Source: Mycobacterium sp. SMC-4 (GTDB lineage: Bacteria; Actinomycetota; Actinomycetes; Mycobacteriales; Mycobacteriaceae). Taken from it: a stretch of 64,000 nucleotides of DNA. Location: the NCBI RefSeq assembly GCF_025263265.1, contig NZ_CP079869.1, forward strand, positions 5,456,001 to 5,520,000, in the 5' to 3' direction. Within the stretch, counting starts at the first letter, position 1, and each line of letters starts with the position of its first letter. A program made the translations under genes and the position numbers. Shown piece after piece: positions 27,255 through 36,651 of the stretch. Below the pieces are notes generated by a model. It was given only the letters and a program-made list of their open reading frames with translations. It did no database searches and was not told where the DNA came from.

Positions 27255-28553
27255 ATGGACCGTCCCTGGTTCGCCGAGCTCGAGCCCGCGACACCTCATG
27301 CGATACCCGACGATTCCGTGCTCCCCGAGCGCGCTGCGGCTCTCGCCGAGCTGTTGGGGCCCGGACCGGCCGGCTGGGCTGTTGAACTGGGCGCGTTGAT
27401 GACAGCCCGAATCACCACCGCAATCCCGGAGTTGGCGGTGGACGCGGTCGCCGACGAGGTTGCCAAGGGATGCGAGGCCGTGGCGCTGGGCGCCCTCTCC
27501 GCGCTTGCGCTGAACGACGACGTGTCTTTCGCGCAGATGCCGGAGGTTCTCGCGGGCCCGATGGAAGTGGTGGCTCGCGGCATCGGTATCGAGCACATGC
27601 TGCGCAGCATCCACCTTGCGCATTCCACTGCCGTAGCCGTGCTGCTCGACGCGGCCGAACGGGTGGTGCCCCCGGCTGCGCGCTTCGCCGAGATGCGACG
27701 GATCAACGAAGCCTTGTTTGGCATCGTGGACATCCTGACCAGGAACATGGCCGACGAGTACGCCCGCGCTCACGAGGCTTGGCTGACCAGTTCGGTGGCT
27801 CTGCGCATGGAGATCGTGGAGGACCTGCTGCACGGCAACTCGGTGCCGATGGACAGAGCCGCCCGAATCCTGGGGTATGACCTACACCGCTGGCACCTCG
27901 CGGTCATCGTCTGGACCGGGTCGGCCACGCCTGCCGAGCCGAGTCAACTCAGAACCGCGGCGGCTGAGACCCTCACGGCTGCGGGTTGCACCTCGACCCT
28001 CGTACTTCCCATCGGGGCCCAACGGGTGTGGGCTTGGGGTTCGCGGACATCCCATCCCCCGGAAGCGGCAGTGCCCACGACGCCACCTCCGGCGGGCGTT
28101 CGGGTGGCGATCGGCAGGGCAGGTTCGGGTGTCGACGGGTTCCGGCACAGCCACCGGCAGGCCGCTGAGGCGGCTCGGGTCGGCGCGATGTCGACGCGCG
28201 ACGAGTGGGCGTTCTGCTATCAGGATCTCGATATCGTGGCCATGCTCAGTACCGACCTGCCCGCGGCCCGCGAATTCGTCGCCCGCGAACTCGGAGACTT
28301 GGTCGGCGGCACCGAATCAGTGAGCGCGCTACGCCATACTCTCAAGCGCTACCTCGACCTCGACAGGAGTCTGGCCGGCACCGCGGCCGATCTGCACATC
28401 GCGCGCAACACCGTGGCCTACCGGGTGCAACGCGCCGAGCAACTTCGAGGTCGTCCGGCGACGGTTCGCCGCCTGCAGCTGCACGCGGCTCTGATCCTCG
28501 CCGACGAACTCGCGGATGCGGTCTTACCGCCCACCATGCCAGAGTTGGACTGA
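27255..28553 (+). CDS. PucR/CdaR-type regulator of the first catabolic cluster
   Basis: Regulator of 432 residues with the C-terminal PucR helix-turn-helix GTAADLHIARNTVAYRVQRA followed by EQLRGRPATV. The N-terminal part is the same helical region seen in the regulator at 14566, and the two share overall layout, so they are paralogs. A strong GAGGAGG site precedes ATG 27255. The FAH-VOC-monooxygenase-E1 genes follow on the same strand after 111 bases, so it is their most likely regulator (inference). Confidence 0.87.
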   Translation: MDRPWFAELEPATPHAIPDDSVLPERAAALAELLGPGPAGWAVELGALMTARITTAIPELAVDAVADEVAKGCEAVALGALSALALNDDVSFAQMPEVLAGPMEVVARGIGIEHMLRSIHLAHSTAVAVLLDAAERVVPPAARFAEMRRINEALFGIVDILTRNMADEYARAHEAWLTSSVALRMEIVEDLLHGNSVPMDRAARILGYDLHRWHLAVIVWTGSATPAEPSQLRTAAAETLTAAGCTSTLVLPIGAQRVWAWGSRTSHPPEAAVPTTPPPAGVRVAIGRAGSGVDGFRHSHRQAAEAARVGAMSTRDEWAFCYQDLDIVAMLSTDLPAAREFVARELGDLVGGTESVSALRHTLKRYLDLDRSLAGTAADLHIARNTVAYRVQRAEQLRGRPATVRRLQLHAALILADELADAVLPPTMPELD

Positions 28554-28664
28554 AGTCCAGTCCCTACCTCTCAATTTTGGATTCAAGACCAGGATTCGAG
28601 GGGTTGCCGTGGAGTTCACTAGGCCCTGAGCCGGTCGAACGACGGGCAGACGCGGGAGTTGTCG

Positions 28665-29624
28665 ATGGTCGTCCATCTCGTCCGATACGAGCACCATGAG
28701 CACAATTCGTGGGGTGTCCTCATGGGTGACCGGATCTCCCCTCTCACCGGGGAGTATCCGCGCACGGCCGACCTCATCGAGGGTGGCAGATCAGACTGGA
28801 CGGCGGCCGCAGCACAACCCGGTGACGTGGAACTGGCCGATGTCGAGTTGCTCTCACCCGTCACCACGCCGTGCCGGGTGATGTGTCAAGGCGCCAACTA
28901 CCGCCAACACGCCATCGAGTCCGGGATGGACCCCGACAAACGCACCTTCAACCTGTTCTTCGACAAGACCGACGCAGCCGTCACCGGGCCCAGCGCCCGC
29001 ATCACCCGCCCGGCCCATGTCACCCTGCTCGACTACGAGATCGAACTGGCGTTGGTACTACGGCGAAAGGTCACCGCCCCCACCACCGTCACCGTCGAGA
29101 ACTTGCACGAATACGTCTTCGGCGTGACCATCGCCAATGACGTCTCCGCCCGGGATGTGCAGCTGCCACAAGGACAGTTCCTCAAGGGCAAGAGCTACCG
29201 CGGGTTCTGTCCGCTCGGGCCCGTGTTGGCTGTGCTGGAACCCGGTGACTTCGGCCTCCTCGATGATCTCGAGCTGCGCCTCGAAGTCAACGGGGAGCTG
29301 CGGCAGAGCGACAACACCGCAAACATGCTCTACCGGCCCGCCGAGACGCTGACCGAACTCAGCGAGTTCTGCAACTCGGATCCCGGTGACGTGCTACTGA
29401 CCGGAACACCGCACGGCATCGTGGCCGGCTCCCCACCTGCCCTCATCCGTCGACTCGCCACAGCGTTGCTGCCAGAGGACAAGCTGTGGGCGGCATTCGT
29501 CAGGCTCAACCAGCGCAAGCCCTATCTGCGGCCCGGTGACATCGTCACCGCCTCCATCCGTAACGCCGCCGGCACTCTCGATTTGGGCACGCAGCGAAAC
29601 ACCATCGCCGCCGCCAGCCACTGA
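28665..29624 (+). CDS. Fumarylacetoacetate hydrolase family protein (cluster 1)
   Basis: Metal-dependent C-C hydrolase, isomerase or decarboxylase of diketo acids. Landmarks: CRVMCQGANYRQHAIESGM, the metal ligands in LLDYEIELALV (two Glu) and the Asp in ANDVSARDVQLPQ, and the LTGTPHG loop. ATG 28665 follows GGGAG. The product, 319 residues, is clearly paralogous to the FAH protein at 43219-44157 (both have LLSPVT-PCRV and GMDP). It is first of four closely spaced genes and would act on a ring-cleavage product made by the next two enzymes. Confidence 0.87.
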   Translation: MVVHLVRYEHHEHNSWGVLMGDRISPLTGEYPRTADLIEGGRSDWTAAAAQPGDVELADVELLSPVTTPCRVMCQGANYRQHAIESGMDPDKRTFNLFFDKTDAAVTGPSARITRPAHVTLLDYEIELALVLRRKVTAPTTVTVENLHEYVFGVTIANDVSARDVQLPQGQFLKGKSYRGFCPLGPVLAVLEPGDFGLLDDLELRLEVNGELRQSDNTANMLYRPAETLTELSEFCNSDPGDVLLTGTPHGIVAGSPPALIRRLATALLPEDKLWAAFVRLNQRKPYLRPGDIVTASIRNAAGTLDLGTQRNTIAAASH

Positions 29625-29638
29625 GAGGAGGACACGCC

Positions 29639-30328
29639 ATGAGCGCCACGCCCAGTCCCCTGCAACCGTCCAACCCGGAAGACCCCGACACCACAGCCTC
29701 CGCACCGGATCTCGAGAAACTGCCTGACCGCCTGGTGCCCGACTTCATCGCCCACTGGGTGGTCAAGACCGCACGCAGCGCCGAGATGATCGAATGGTAC
29801 GGGCATGTCTTCGGTGCACGTGTTGTCCACGAGGACAACCAGATCGCGTTCCTGACCTGGGATCACGAAAGTCATCGGCTGGCTCTGGTCAAGCTTCCGC
29901 CGCCAGTCCGCCACGTTTTCCCGCTGTCGCGGTGGCGGCGAAAAACCTACGGTATCGACCATCTCGCGTTCACCTTCACTTCGGTGGAGAAGCTGCTGCT
30001 GACCTACGAACGGCTGAAGAAGGCGGGAATCACCCCGGTCTGGTCCATCAATCACGGACCCACGACCAGTCTCTACTACGAGGACCCCGAGGGCATCCGG
30101 TTGGAATTCCAGACGGAGAACTTCCCCACCGCCCAGCAGACCGCCGAGTACTTCAGCAGTGCCGATTTCAACCACAATCCGATCGGCACCGACATCGACC
30201 CGGACTACCTGCTCGAACAGCTCCGCACCGGTGTGGATCAAGAGCAACTGCTCAAGCGGGGCGCAGGCACCCGCCCCGGCACCAAACCCCGCTCGAACAA
30301 GCGTGCCATCACCTGGAAGACGTTGTAA
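29639..30328 (+). CDS. VOC superfamily dioxygenase/glyoxalase-like protein (cluster 1)
   Basis: Single-domain vicinal oxygen chelate enzyme, probably a metal-dependent ring-cleavage dioxygenase. A likely metal triad is His39 (FIAHWVVKT), His108 (GIDHLAFTF) and Glu156 (IRLEFQTEN), the order used by extradiol dioxygenases. The C-terminal 50 residues form a basic tail. A GAGAGGAGG site precedes ATG 29639, 14 bases after the FAH stop. The neighbouring monooxygenase would supply the hydroxylated aromatic substrate. A glyoxalase or isomerase function remains possible. Confidence 0.8.
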   Translation: MSATPSPLQPSNPEDPDTTASAPDLEKLPDRLVPDFIAHWVVKTARSAEMIEWYGHVFGARVVHEDNQIAFLTWDHESHRLALVKLPPPVRHVFPLSRWRRKTYGIDHLAFTFTSVEKLLLTYERLKKAGITPVWSINHGPTTSLYYEDPEGIRLEFQTENFPTAQQTAEYFSSADFNHNPIGTDIDPDYLLEQLRTGVDQEQLLKRGAGTRPGTKPRSNKRAITWKTL

Positions 30329-30331
30329 GGC

Positions 30332-32131
30332 ATGGACACTGAATCGGTCGTCATCGTCGGTGCGGGCGCCTCGGGATCCACGCTGGCACTCCTGCTGGCG
30401 CGCCACGGCATCCGCAGCACCGTGGTCGAAGAGCGCCTCGAACCTCGCCTGCACCCGGCCGCGCACGTCATCAACGCCCGAACCCTGGAGATCTGGAACC
30501 AGGCTTCTGCTGACCTGGGAAGCGCTCTGGAGGCGATCACCCCGCCGATCGACACCGTCAACATCATCCGCTGGTGCACCGACGTGCGTTCTGGCCCGAT
30601 CGGTGAGATCGATCTGCTCTCCCAGCCGGAGCGGCTCGCCGAAGTACGAACGCACAGCTCCTATCTCATCTCGCACATCGGTCAGCACCTGCTGATGCCG
30701 GTGCTGTGGGAAGCGCTGGACAGCGAGCCGCTGGTCGATTTTCGCCGCGGTACGCACGCCGAACTGAGCGGTGAGAGGGTCACGCTACGGCCCGCGGACA
30801 TGGAGCCGGTCGCGGTGTCACCGCGATTTGTCATCGCCGCCGACGGGGCCAACAGCACGCTGCGCGACGCCGCGGGCATCGCGATGTCCGGCCCGGTGCT
30901 GGCCAACATGGGCAGTGTCTTCTTCCACGCACCTCAGCTTTACCCGAATGGCGCCAGCCGCCCCCTGCTCAGCTGGATCTACCACCCGCAATTCAGCGGC
31001 GTGATGATCGCCCATGCTGACGACGACTACGTGCTGATGACACCGTATCTGCACTCGGCGCAGTCCATCGCGCGCGACAGCAGAAGCTACTGGAATCGCA
31101 TACTGCCCAACGTGATCGGTTCCAACGATTACCGGATCCGATCAACAGGAACCTGGACGATGACCAAGCAGATCGCCGATCGGTTCCGCCGCGGATCGCT
31201 GTTGCTCATCGGAGACGCCGCCCACCGGTTCCCCCACACCGGTGGCTTCGGTCTCAACAGCGGTGTCCAGGATGCCCATAACCTCGCCTGGAAGCTTTCC
31301 GCAGTCCTCAACGACGGCGCAGCTGAGTCACTGCTGGACACCTACGAGACCGAACGCCGACCCGTCATCACGCGGTTTGCCGAGCAGAGCACCAGCAACC
31401 ACTTCAAGCTCGATGAGGTCACCGCGCCATTGGGCATCACCAACCGCTCGCTACACAAGGCGACCGAACTCATCGGCAAGCTCCGCTTGAGCTGGGTGCC
31501 GGACTCGGTGATCGCTCGCGTCACGGATGCACTGACCACAACTCAGACATCGCGAACACGACGCCTGTTACGCCAGAACGCCCGCAGCAGACGATTGTGT
31601 GAGCGAATGGCCGACGAAATCCCCAACCAAGAAGAGCATTTCGTGGCCAGCGGCCTGGAGTTCGGCTACGGCTACACCAGTCCGCTGATCGACACCGCCG
31701 AGGGCCCCTGTCCCGACGGGGATGTCGCCCGCTACCGCCCCACCACCCATCCCGGTGCGCGTCTTCCGCACGTGATCATCCAGAGCGCCGATGGATCGGA
31801 GCGATCGACCCATGCCGCGATCGCACGCCGGGGGCTCACCTTGTTCACCGCCGACGCGCAAGGGTGGACCGAAGCCCTCGCCCGCACCACCCTGTCTGCT
31901 CCGCTGGAGGTAGTGCCCCTGAGGTCGGCGAGCGCTCAACTGCACCGCACGATGATCGACATGTTCGAGGTGGGAGAACGCGGCGCCGTCCTGGTGCGCC
32001 CCGATGGGCACGTGGTGTGGCGCACGAGCACCGACTCAACCGACATCGACCAGCTGCGAACATTCGTCGAACGCTCCTGGAGTGCTGTCTATCCCGGCGC
32101 CAGCGCCGCCATGAGCCAACACTCCGCCTAG
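30332..32131 (+). CDS. FAD-dependent aromatic monooxygenase (MhpA/PheA-like, cluster 1)
   Basis: Group A flavin hydroxylase that adds a hydroxyl to an aromatic ring using NAD(P)H and oxygen. Motifs: GXGXXG as VIVGAGASGSTLALLLARHG at the N-terminus, the DG motif IAADGANSTLR, and the GD motif LLLIGDAAHRFPHTGGFGLN. The C-terminal thioredoxin-like domain (about 480-590) found in phenol hydroxylase relatives is present. ATG 30332 is 3 bases after the previous stop. It is paralogous to the 530-residue protein at 39747. Confidence 0.87.
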   Translation: MDTESVVIVGAGASGSTLALLLARHGIRSTVVEERLEPRLHPAAHVINARTLEIWNQASADLGSALEAITPPIDTVNIIRWCTDVRSGPIGEIDLLSQPERLAEVRTHSSYLISHIGQHLLMPVLWEALDSEPLVDFRRGTHAELSGERVTLRPADMEPVAVSPRFVIAADGANSTLRDAAGIAMSGPVLANMGSVFFHAPQLYPNGASRPLLSWIYHPQFSGVMIAHADDDYVLMTPYLHSAQSIARDSRSYWNRILPNVIGSNDYRIRSTGTWTMTKQIADRFRRGSLLLIGDAAHRFPHTGGFGLNSGVQDAHNLAWKLSAVLNDGAAESLLDTYETERRPVITRFAEQSTSNHFKLDEVTAPLGITNRSLHKATELIGKLRLSWVPDSVIARVTDALTTTQTSRTRRLLRQNARSRRLCERMADEIPNQEEHFVASGLEFGYGYTSPLIDTAEGPCPDGDVARYRPTTHPGARLPHVIIQSADGSERSTHAAIARRGLTLFTADAQGWTEALARTTLSAPLEVVPLRSASAQLHRTMIDMFEVGERGAVLVRPDGHVVWRTSTDSTDIDQLRTFVERSWSAVYPGASAAMSQHSA

Positions 32132-32153
32132 TTCGAAAGAGACGCAACACATC

Positions 32154-34493
32154 GTGACGATCACTCACCCATCAGGATCTGCTGCCGGTGCCGAAGATCG
32201 GACACCCACCTCCTCCGACCTGGATCTCATCGCGTCTCGCGTGCTGTGGTTGTCCACGGCGATGGTCCATCACGCCAACCGCATCCGCCCCAATCCGAGC
32301 GGCCTGAAGGTCGGCGGCCATCAGGCGTCGTCGGCATCGATCGTCGGCATCATGACCGCCCTGTACTTCGATCAGCTCCAGGCGGGCGACAGGGTCTCGG
32401 TCAAACCACATGCCTCTCCGGTGTTGCACAGCATCAACTATCTGCTCGGCGCACTCGACGAGCACCATATGACGAGCTTGCGTGAATTCGGTGGCGTGCA
32501 GAGTTATCCGAGTCGGACCAAAGACCCCGATCCTGTCGACTACTCCACCGGGTCGGTCGGGATCGGCGCAACCGCGCCGATTTGGGGATGCGTCGCGCGG
32601 CGCTACGTGGACACCGTGTTCGGTGGCGCCGGAACGGGGCGCCAATACTCGCTGGTCGGCGACGCCGAACTCGACGAGGGGGCGATCTGGGAGGCGGTGC
32701 TGGACCCCGCGGTGCCCGACCTCGGGGAGATCGTGTGGATCGTCGACATGAACCGCCAGTCCCTGGACCGCGTGGTTCCCCATATCGCCGCCGGGAGACT
32801 ACGGGACATGTTCGCCGCAGCGGGCTGGCAAGTCCTGACCGTGAAGTTCGGAAAGCTGCTCGAGGAGTTGTTCAGCCACCCCGGAGGCGAGGACCTGCGC
32901 ACCCGAATCCTGACCATGCCCAATCCCGAATATCAACGGCTGCTGCGCTGTTCGGCAGAAGAGCTGCGCGACCGGTTGCCCGGCGACGGAACCGAAGCGG
33001 CGGGTGTGGCCGCGCTGATCGCCAACCTGGACGACACCACCCTCGTGCAGGCGATCGGCAACCTGGGCGGGCACGACATCGCCACCCTGCGCGAGGCGTT
33101 CGGCCAGATAGACGACACCCGCCCGACGGTCATCCTCGCCTACACGGTCAAGGGCTACGGCCTGCCCACTCAGGGCCATCCACAGAATCACTCGTCATTG
33201 TTGACCGATGAACAGTTCACTGCGTTGTCGGTGACGCTCGGCGAGGATCCACAACAGCCCTTCCGACGTTTCGACCCGGAGTCATCGCCCGGACGGCTGT
33301 GCCGCCAGGTCGCCGAGCGGCTGCGCCGAGACGGTGTCCACCGCGTCGAAGCACCACAGGTGCCGACGGACATGGGCCGCACCCCACCGGCGATGTCCAA
33401 CACCCAGAGTGCCCTCGGACGCACCTTGCTCGACCTGACCCGGCAGGCACCGGAGATCGCACGGCGCGTGGTCACGGTCAGCCCCGACGTCAGCTCTAGC
33501 ACCAACCTGGCCGGGTGGGTCAACAAGGTGGGTGTCTGGTCTCCGTCAGAACGGCCCGACTGGTTCGCCGACGATGCCGAGACACTCCTGCACTGGCGTG
33601 AACGGCCGACCGGACAGCACATGGAACTCGGCATCGCCGAGGTCAATCTGGTCGGCTTGCTCGGCGAGCTCGGCGCCACCTGGAGCCGATGGGGTCAACC
33701 GCTCTTCCCGATTGGTGTCCTCTACGACCCGTTTGTTGAACGTGCACTCGAGCCGTGGTCGTTCGGGATCTACGCCGGCGGACAATCCATTCTGGTCGGG
33801 ACCCCGTCGGGGGTGACGTTGGCCGCCGAAGGGGGTGCACACCAGTCGATCACGACGCCCTCGATCGGACTGGAACAGCCCGGATGCCTCAGCTACGAGC
33901 CGGCATTCGCCGCCGAGGTCGAGTGGATTCTGCTGCACTGCATCAGCCGGCTGGGTCGCCCCGACGGGACATCGTCCTACCTGAGACTGTCCACTCGGCC
34001 GGTCCGCCAGGAGCTCGCCGGCATCCCGACCGATCCTGCCGCCCGCGAGCGACGCCGCCGCCAGGTGATTGCCGGGGCGTACACATTGCGGCCCGCCTGC
34101 TCGCCGGCGGTGTGCATCGCGGTGATGGGCGCACTGGCCACCGAGGCCGTCGAAGCGGCCGACCGGCTGGCCGACATGGGCATCGAGGCTGAGGTTGTTT
34201 GTGTGACCAGCCCGGACCTGCTCTATCGGGCGGTACAGGGCCGGGACGGACTCGACCACTCGCCCGATTGGATCATCAATCAGGTCTTTCCTGCCGAGCG
34301 TGCCGCGCCGATGGTCACCGTGCTCGACGGGCACCCGCACACGCTGACCTTCCTGGCTACCATCAACCAGGTTCGCTGTAAGTCCCTGGGGGTCACAACG
34401 TTCGGACAGGCCGGCGACCTTGATTCGGTATACCGCCACCACGGCATAGACGTCGACAGCATTGTGCGGGCTGCACTCGATGTCTCGACGTAG
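32154..34493 (+). CDS. Transketolase-like TPP enzyme (homodimeric 2-oxoacid dehydrogenase E1 type)
   Basis: TPP-dependent enzyme related to homodimeric pyruvate dehydrogenase E1 and transketolase. The TPP/Mg motif starts at GDAELDEGAIWEAV and ends at VDMNRQS; His pairs SVKPHASPVLH and QGHPQNHSS match E1/transketolase active-site loops; the pyrimidine domain has MELGIAEVNLVGLLGELG. At 779 residues it is shorter than AceE (about 890-930). GTG 32154. No E2 or E3 gene is nearby, so it may borrow a lipoyl partner or act as a carboligase/transketolase on a cleavage product. Substrate unknown. Confidence 0.8.
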   Translation: MTITHPSGSAAGAEDRTPTSSDLDLIASRVLWLSTAMVHHANRIRPNPSGLKVGGHQASSASIVGIMTALYFDQLQAGDRVSVKPHASPVLHSINYLLGALDEHHMTSLREFGGVQSYPSRTKDPDPVDYSTGSVGIGATAPIWGCVARRYVDTVFGGAGTGRQYSLVGDAELDEGAIWEAVLDPAVPDLGEIVWIVDMNRQSLDRVVPHIAAGRLRDMFAAAGWQVLTVKFGKLLEELFSHPGGEDLRTRILTMPNPEYQRLLRCSAEELRDRLPGDGTEAAGVAALIANLDDTTLVQAIGNLGGHDIATLREAFGQIDDTRPTVILAYTVKGYGLPTQGHPQNHSSLLTDEQFTALSVTLGEDPQQPFRRFDPESSPGRLCRQVAERLRRDGVHRVEAPQVPTDMGRTPPAMSNTQSALGRTLLDLTRQAPEIARRVVTVSPDVSSSTNLAGWVNKVGVWSPSERPDWFADDAETLLHWRERPTGQHMELGIAEVNLVGLLGELGATWSRWGQPLFPIGVLYDPFVERALEPWSFGIYAGGQSILVGTPSGVTLAAEGGAHQSITTPSIGLEQPGCLSYEPAFAAEVEWILLHCISRLGRPDGTSSYLRLSTRPVRQELAGIPTDPAARERRRRQVIAGAYTLRPACSPAVCIAVMGALATEAVEAADRLADMGIEAEVVCVTSPDLLYRAVQGRDGLDHSPDWIINQVFPAERAAPMVTVLDGHPHTLTFLATINQVRCKSLGVTTFGQAGDLDSVYRHHGIDVDSIVRAALDVST

Positions 34494-34556
34494 TCGGCCT
34501 CGGCTGCTGCCGTGACCGCAGAGGCGGGCGAATCGCACCGTTTCGCTGCGGACGGA

Positions 34557-35258
34557 TCAATACCGACCACGTGACCGCTGGGTCCGGATCGGTCCGGTCA
34601 TTGACCGCACCGATGCCGGTTCCGGGATACCGGGATCGCAGTCAGGCGCACGCTGAGGGGTGCCGTAGTGCATGGTTAATGGCACCACGCCGGCCCAGGC
34701 GCCGGCGGCGACATCGTTCTGCGGGTCCTCGGGCCATCCGTCGCTGATCTTGAGCGACCAGTTGTCCGTCGCGATTCCCAGCCGCAGTGCCACGGTTGCT
34801 GCCAACTCGCGTTGGGTGCTGGCACGCAACTCGGCCACTCGACCAGGAATGAAGGTGTCGGTCAGCGCTTCCAGGACTCCCGGCTTGTCCTTGTCGGAGA
34901 CTTTCTCGAACACGCCGTAAACGACCGCACTGCGGTAGTGGAACGACGACTCGAACCCACTGCGCGCGACGACGACTCCGTCCAGCGTCGTCACCGACAC
35001 AGCGGCCTGTGCACCCGCGGCCAGCGCCCGCAGCCACGGGGAGCCGGTAGAACCGTGGATGACCAGGTCGTCGCCGAGGCGAGCGAACCCGATCGGAAGG
35101 GCCATCGGGTACCCGTCGCGGATCAGCGCCACCGTGGCCAACGGGGTGCTGTCCAGCAGGTCGTCGAGTTCTGCTCGAGCCCGGCACTGTTTTTCCCGCA
35201 GCCGAGTCACTCGCGTGGACGGCTGATCGACGATCGGCGGCGCAGTGTTTTCCACCAT
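34557..35258 (-). CDS. Pyridoxamine 5'-phosphate oxidase-like split-barrel protein
   Basis: FMN- or F420-binding split-barrel protein of unknown reaction. The start of the fold is ATVALIRDGYPMALPIGFARLGDD (read in two parts, strand-turn-strand), followed by IHGSTGSPWLRALAAG and VVVARSGFESSFHYRSAVVYG. ATG 35258 follows AAGGAG closely (2 bases); the next codon GTG is better spaced (5 bases) and could be the true start. It ends at 34557, 64 bases from the E1-like stop on the other strand. Third in a minus-strand group with two other redox-type genes. Confidence 0.78.
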   Translation of the reverse strand: MVENTAPPIVDQPSTRVTRLREKQCRARAELDDLLDSTPLATVALIRDGYPMALPIGFARLGDDLVIHGSTGSPWLRALAAGAQAAVSVTTLDGVVVARSGFESSFHYRSAVVYGVFEKVSDKDKPGVLEALTDTFIPGRVAELRASTQRELAATVALRLGIATDNWSLKISDGWPEDPQNDVAAGAWAGVVPLTMHYGTPQRAPDCDPGIPEPASVRSMTGPIRTQRSRGRY

Positions 35259-35320
35259 GGCTCCTTCGGAGATGTCGCGGGCCCGTGCTGGAGATTCTGC
35301 GCTGCGCGCAGCGCCGGATG

Positions 35321-35737
35321 TCACATCGCCTCGCGACGCACCGTCTCCGGGTGGATGATGATGCGAACCCACTGTTGGCGCAACAGGTCGGCGAGATCGC
35401 CGGCGCGAGTGGGATCGCGGAGGTCCCAATAGCGCGCGGCGAGTCGCTTGACCACTGCAGGAGCGTCGTCGGCGGCGACCGTCGCGGTTCCCGCCACCTC
35501 CACCCACCGTTCCCGCTCGCCGACCGGTGCGGTCACCACGAGTGACGCGCGCGGGTCCCGACGCACTCGGCGCACCCGCAGCGTGTCCGGCCCGCTGAAC
35601 AGCTGGATGTCGCCGGACTCGGTCACCTCGTACCACACTGGCCGCGGTTGCGGCGGCCGCGGTCCCGCGGCGGTGGACAGGAAGCCGTACAGCGGGCGGC
35701 GCAAGAATTCCAGATCGTCGTCGGTCAGCCTGCTCAT
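35321..35737 (-). CDS. PPOX class F420-dependent protein
   Basis: Small split-barrel redox protein (138 residues), likely using F420 as is usual in mycobacteria. Visible pattern: LRRPLYGFLSTAAG, RPVWYEVTESGDIQLFSGP, RVRRVRRDPRASLVV. The ATG at 35737 overlaps the TGA of the NmrA-like gene as ATGA, supporting this start over the GTG three codons upstream and suggesting coupled translation. Substrate unknown. Confidence 0.82.
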   Translation of the reverse strand: MSRLTDDDLEFLRRPLYGFLSTAAGPRPPQPRPVWYEVTESGDIQLFSGPDTLRVRRVRRDPRASLVVTAPVGERERWVEVAGTATVAADDAPAVVKRLAARYWDLRDPTRAGDLADLLRQQWVRIIIHPETVRREAM

Positions 35738-36570
35738 GGCGTCCACGCCCCGGTGACCGCAACGCGAACAACGTAGTCCTCGAACGTGCGCGCCGGTCGC
35801 CCGAGAACCTCGGCAACACCCTCGGTCGTCGACGCAATCACGCCGCGGTCCATCAACACGAACATCTCGGCGACGTGCTCCGCGTCGGCTCGATCGACAT
35901 CCTGGGCGACCAGCGCGTCGACGTACTCGTCAGGGGTGATGTGCCGGTAGACCATCGGCTGCCCGGAGGCGCGGGAGATGAGGTCGACGGCTTCGCCGAA
36001 GGTGATGGATCGGGGACCGGACAGTTCGTACACGCATCCGGCGTGCCGGTCGGGATCGGTGAGCACATGTGCTGCGACATCGGCCACGTCCTCGAGGTCG
36101 ATGAACGGTTCACTGATATCGCCTGCGGGCAAAGCCAGTTCGCCGTGCAGCAGTGGAGCGTGCCAGAGCTCCTCGTCGAAGTTCTGCGCAAAGTTGTTGG
36201 GCCGCAGTATCGTCCACGGCAGGATCGAAGCGCGTACCGCTTCTTCGGCGTCGCGCATGTCGCGGCCGAATGGCGAGTCCCCCCAGCTGTCGGCGCCGCG
36301 CCCGGACAACAGCACGAGGTGGCGCACGCCGGCGACGGCCGCCCGTGCCGCAAATTCGTGGACGGGGCCGGGAACCGACGGCGGCACCACATACACGGTC
36401 TTCACGCCCTGCAGCACGTGGTCCCAGCCCTGCGGGTCAGACCAGTCGAACGGGGTGTCGCTGCGCCGCGAGGCGGCCCGGACGGGCATCTCTAGCAGCC
36501 GGAGCCGGGCGGCCACCCGTCGTCCGGTCTTACCGCTTGCGCCGAGGACCAATGTCGTCGAATCGTCCAT
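35734..36570 (-). CDS. NmrA-like NAD(P)-binding protein (atypical SDR)
   Basis: Atypical short-chain dehydrogenase or redox sensor. N-terminal cofactor motif LVLGASGKTGRRVAARL; then VYVVPPSVPGPVHEF and ILRPNNFAQNF, typical of the NmrA/QOR2-like group. The Tyr-Lys pair of classical SDRs is not obvious. ATG 36570 gives 278 residues. It is coupled by ATGA to the PPOX gene and divergent from an AraC regulator 81 bases away, which may control this group. Confidence 0.85.
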   Translation of the reverse strand: MDDSTTLVLGASGKTGRRVAARLRLLEMPVRAASRRSDTPFDWSDPQGWDHVLQGVKTVYVVPPSVPGPVHEFAARAAVAGVRHLVLLSGRGADSWGDSPFGRDMRDAEEAVRASILPWTILRPNNFAQNFDEELWHAPLLHGELALPAGDISEPFIDLEDVADVAAHVLTDPDRHAGCVYELSGPRSITFGEAVDLISRASGQPMVYRHITPDEYVDALVAQDVDRADAEHVAEMFVLMDRGVIASTTEGVAEVLGRPARTFEDYVVRVAVTGAWTP

Positions 36571-36651
36571 GGTTCCAAGCCAACGCCATGCGGTCGGACG
36601 AGTACATGGGTGGAAGGCCAGAAAACCTGTGTAATCGTCTACGCTCGGGGT

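Noticed and set aside
29522..30757. 411-codon minus-strand frame opposite the VOC and monooxygenase genes
   Set aside because: Shadow frame; the real genes have intact motifs and ribosome sites on the plus strand.
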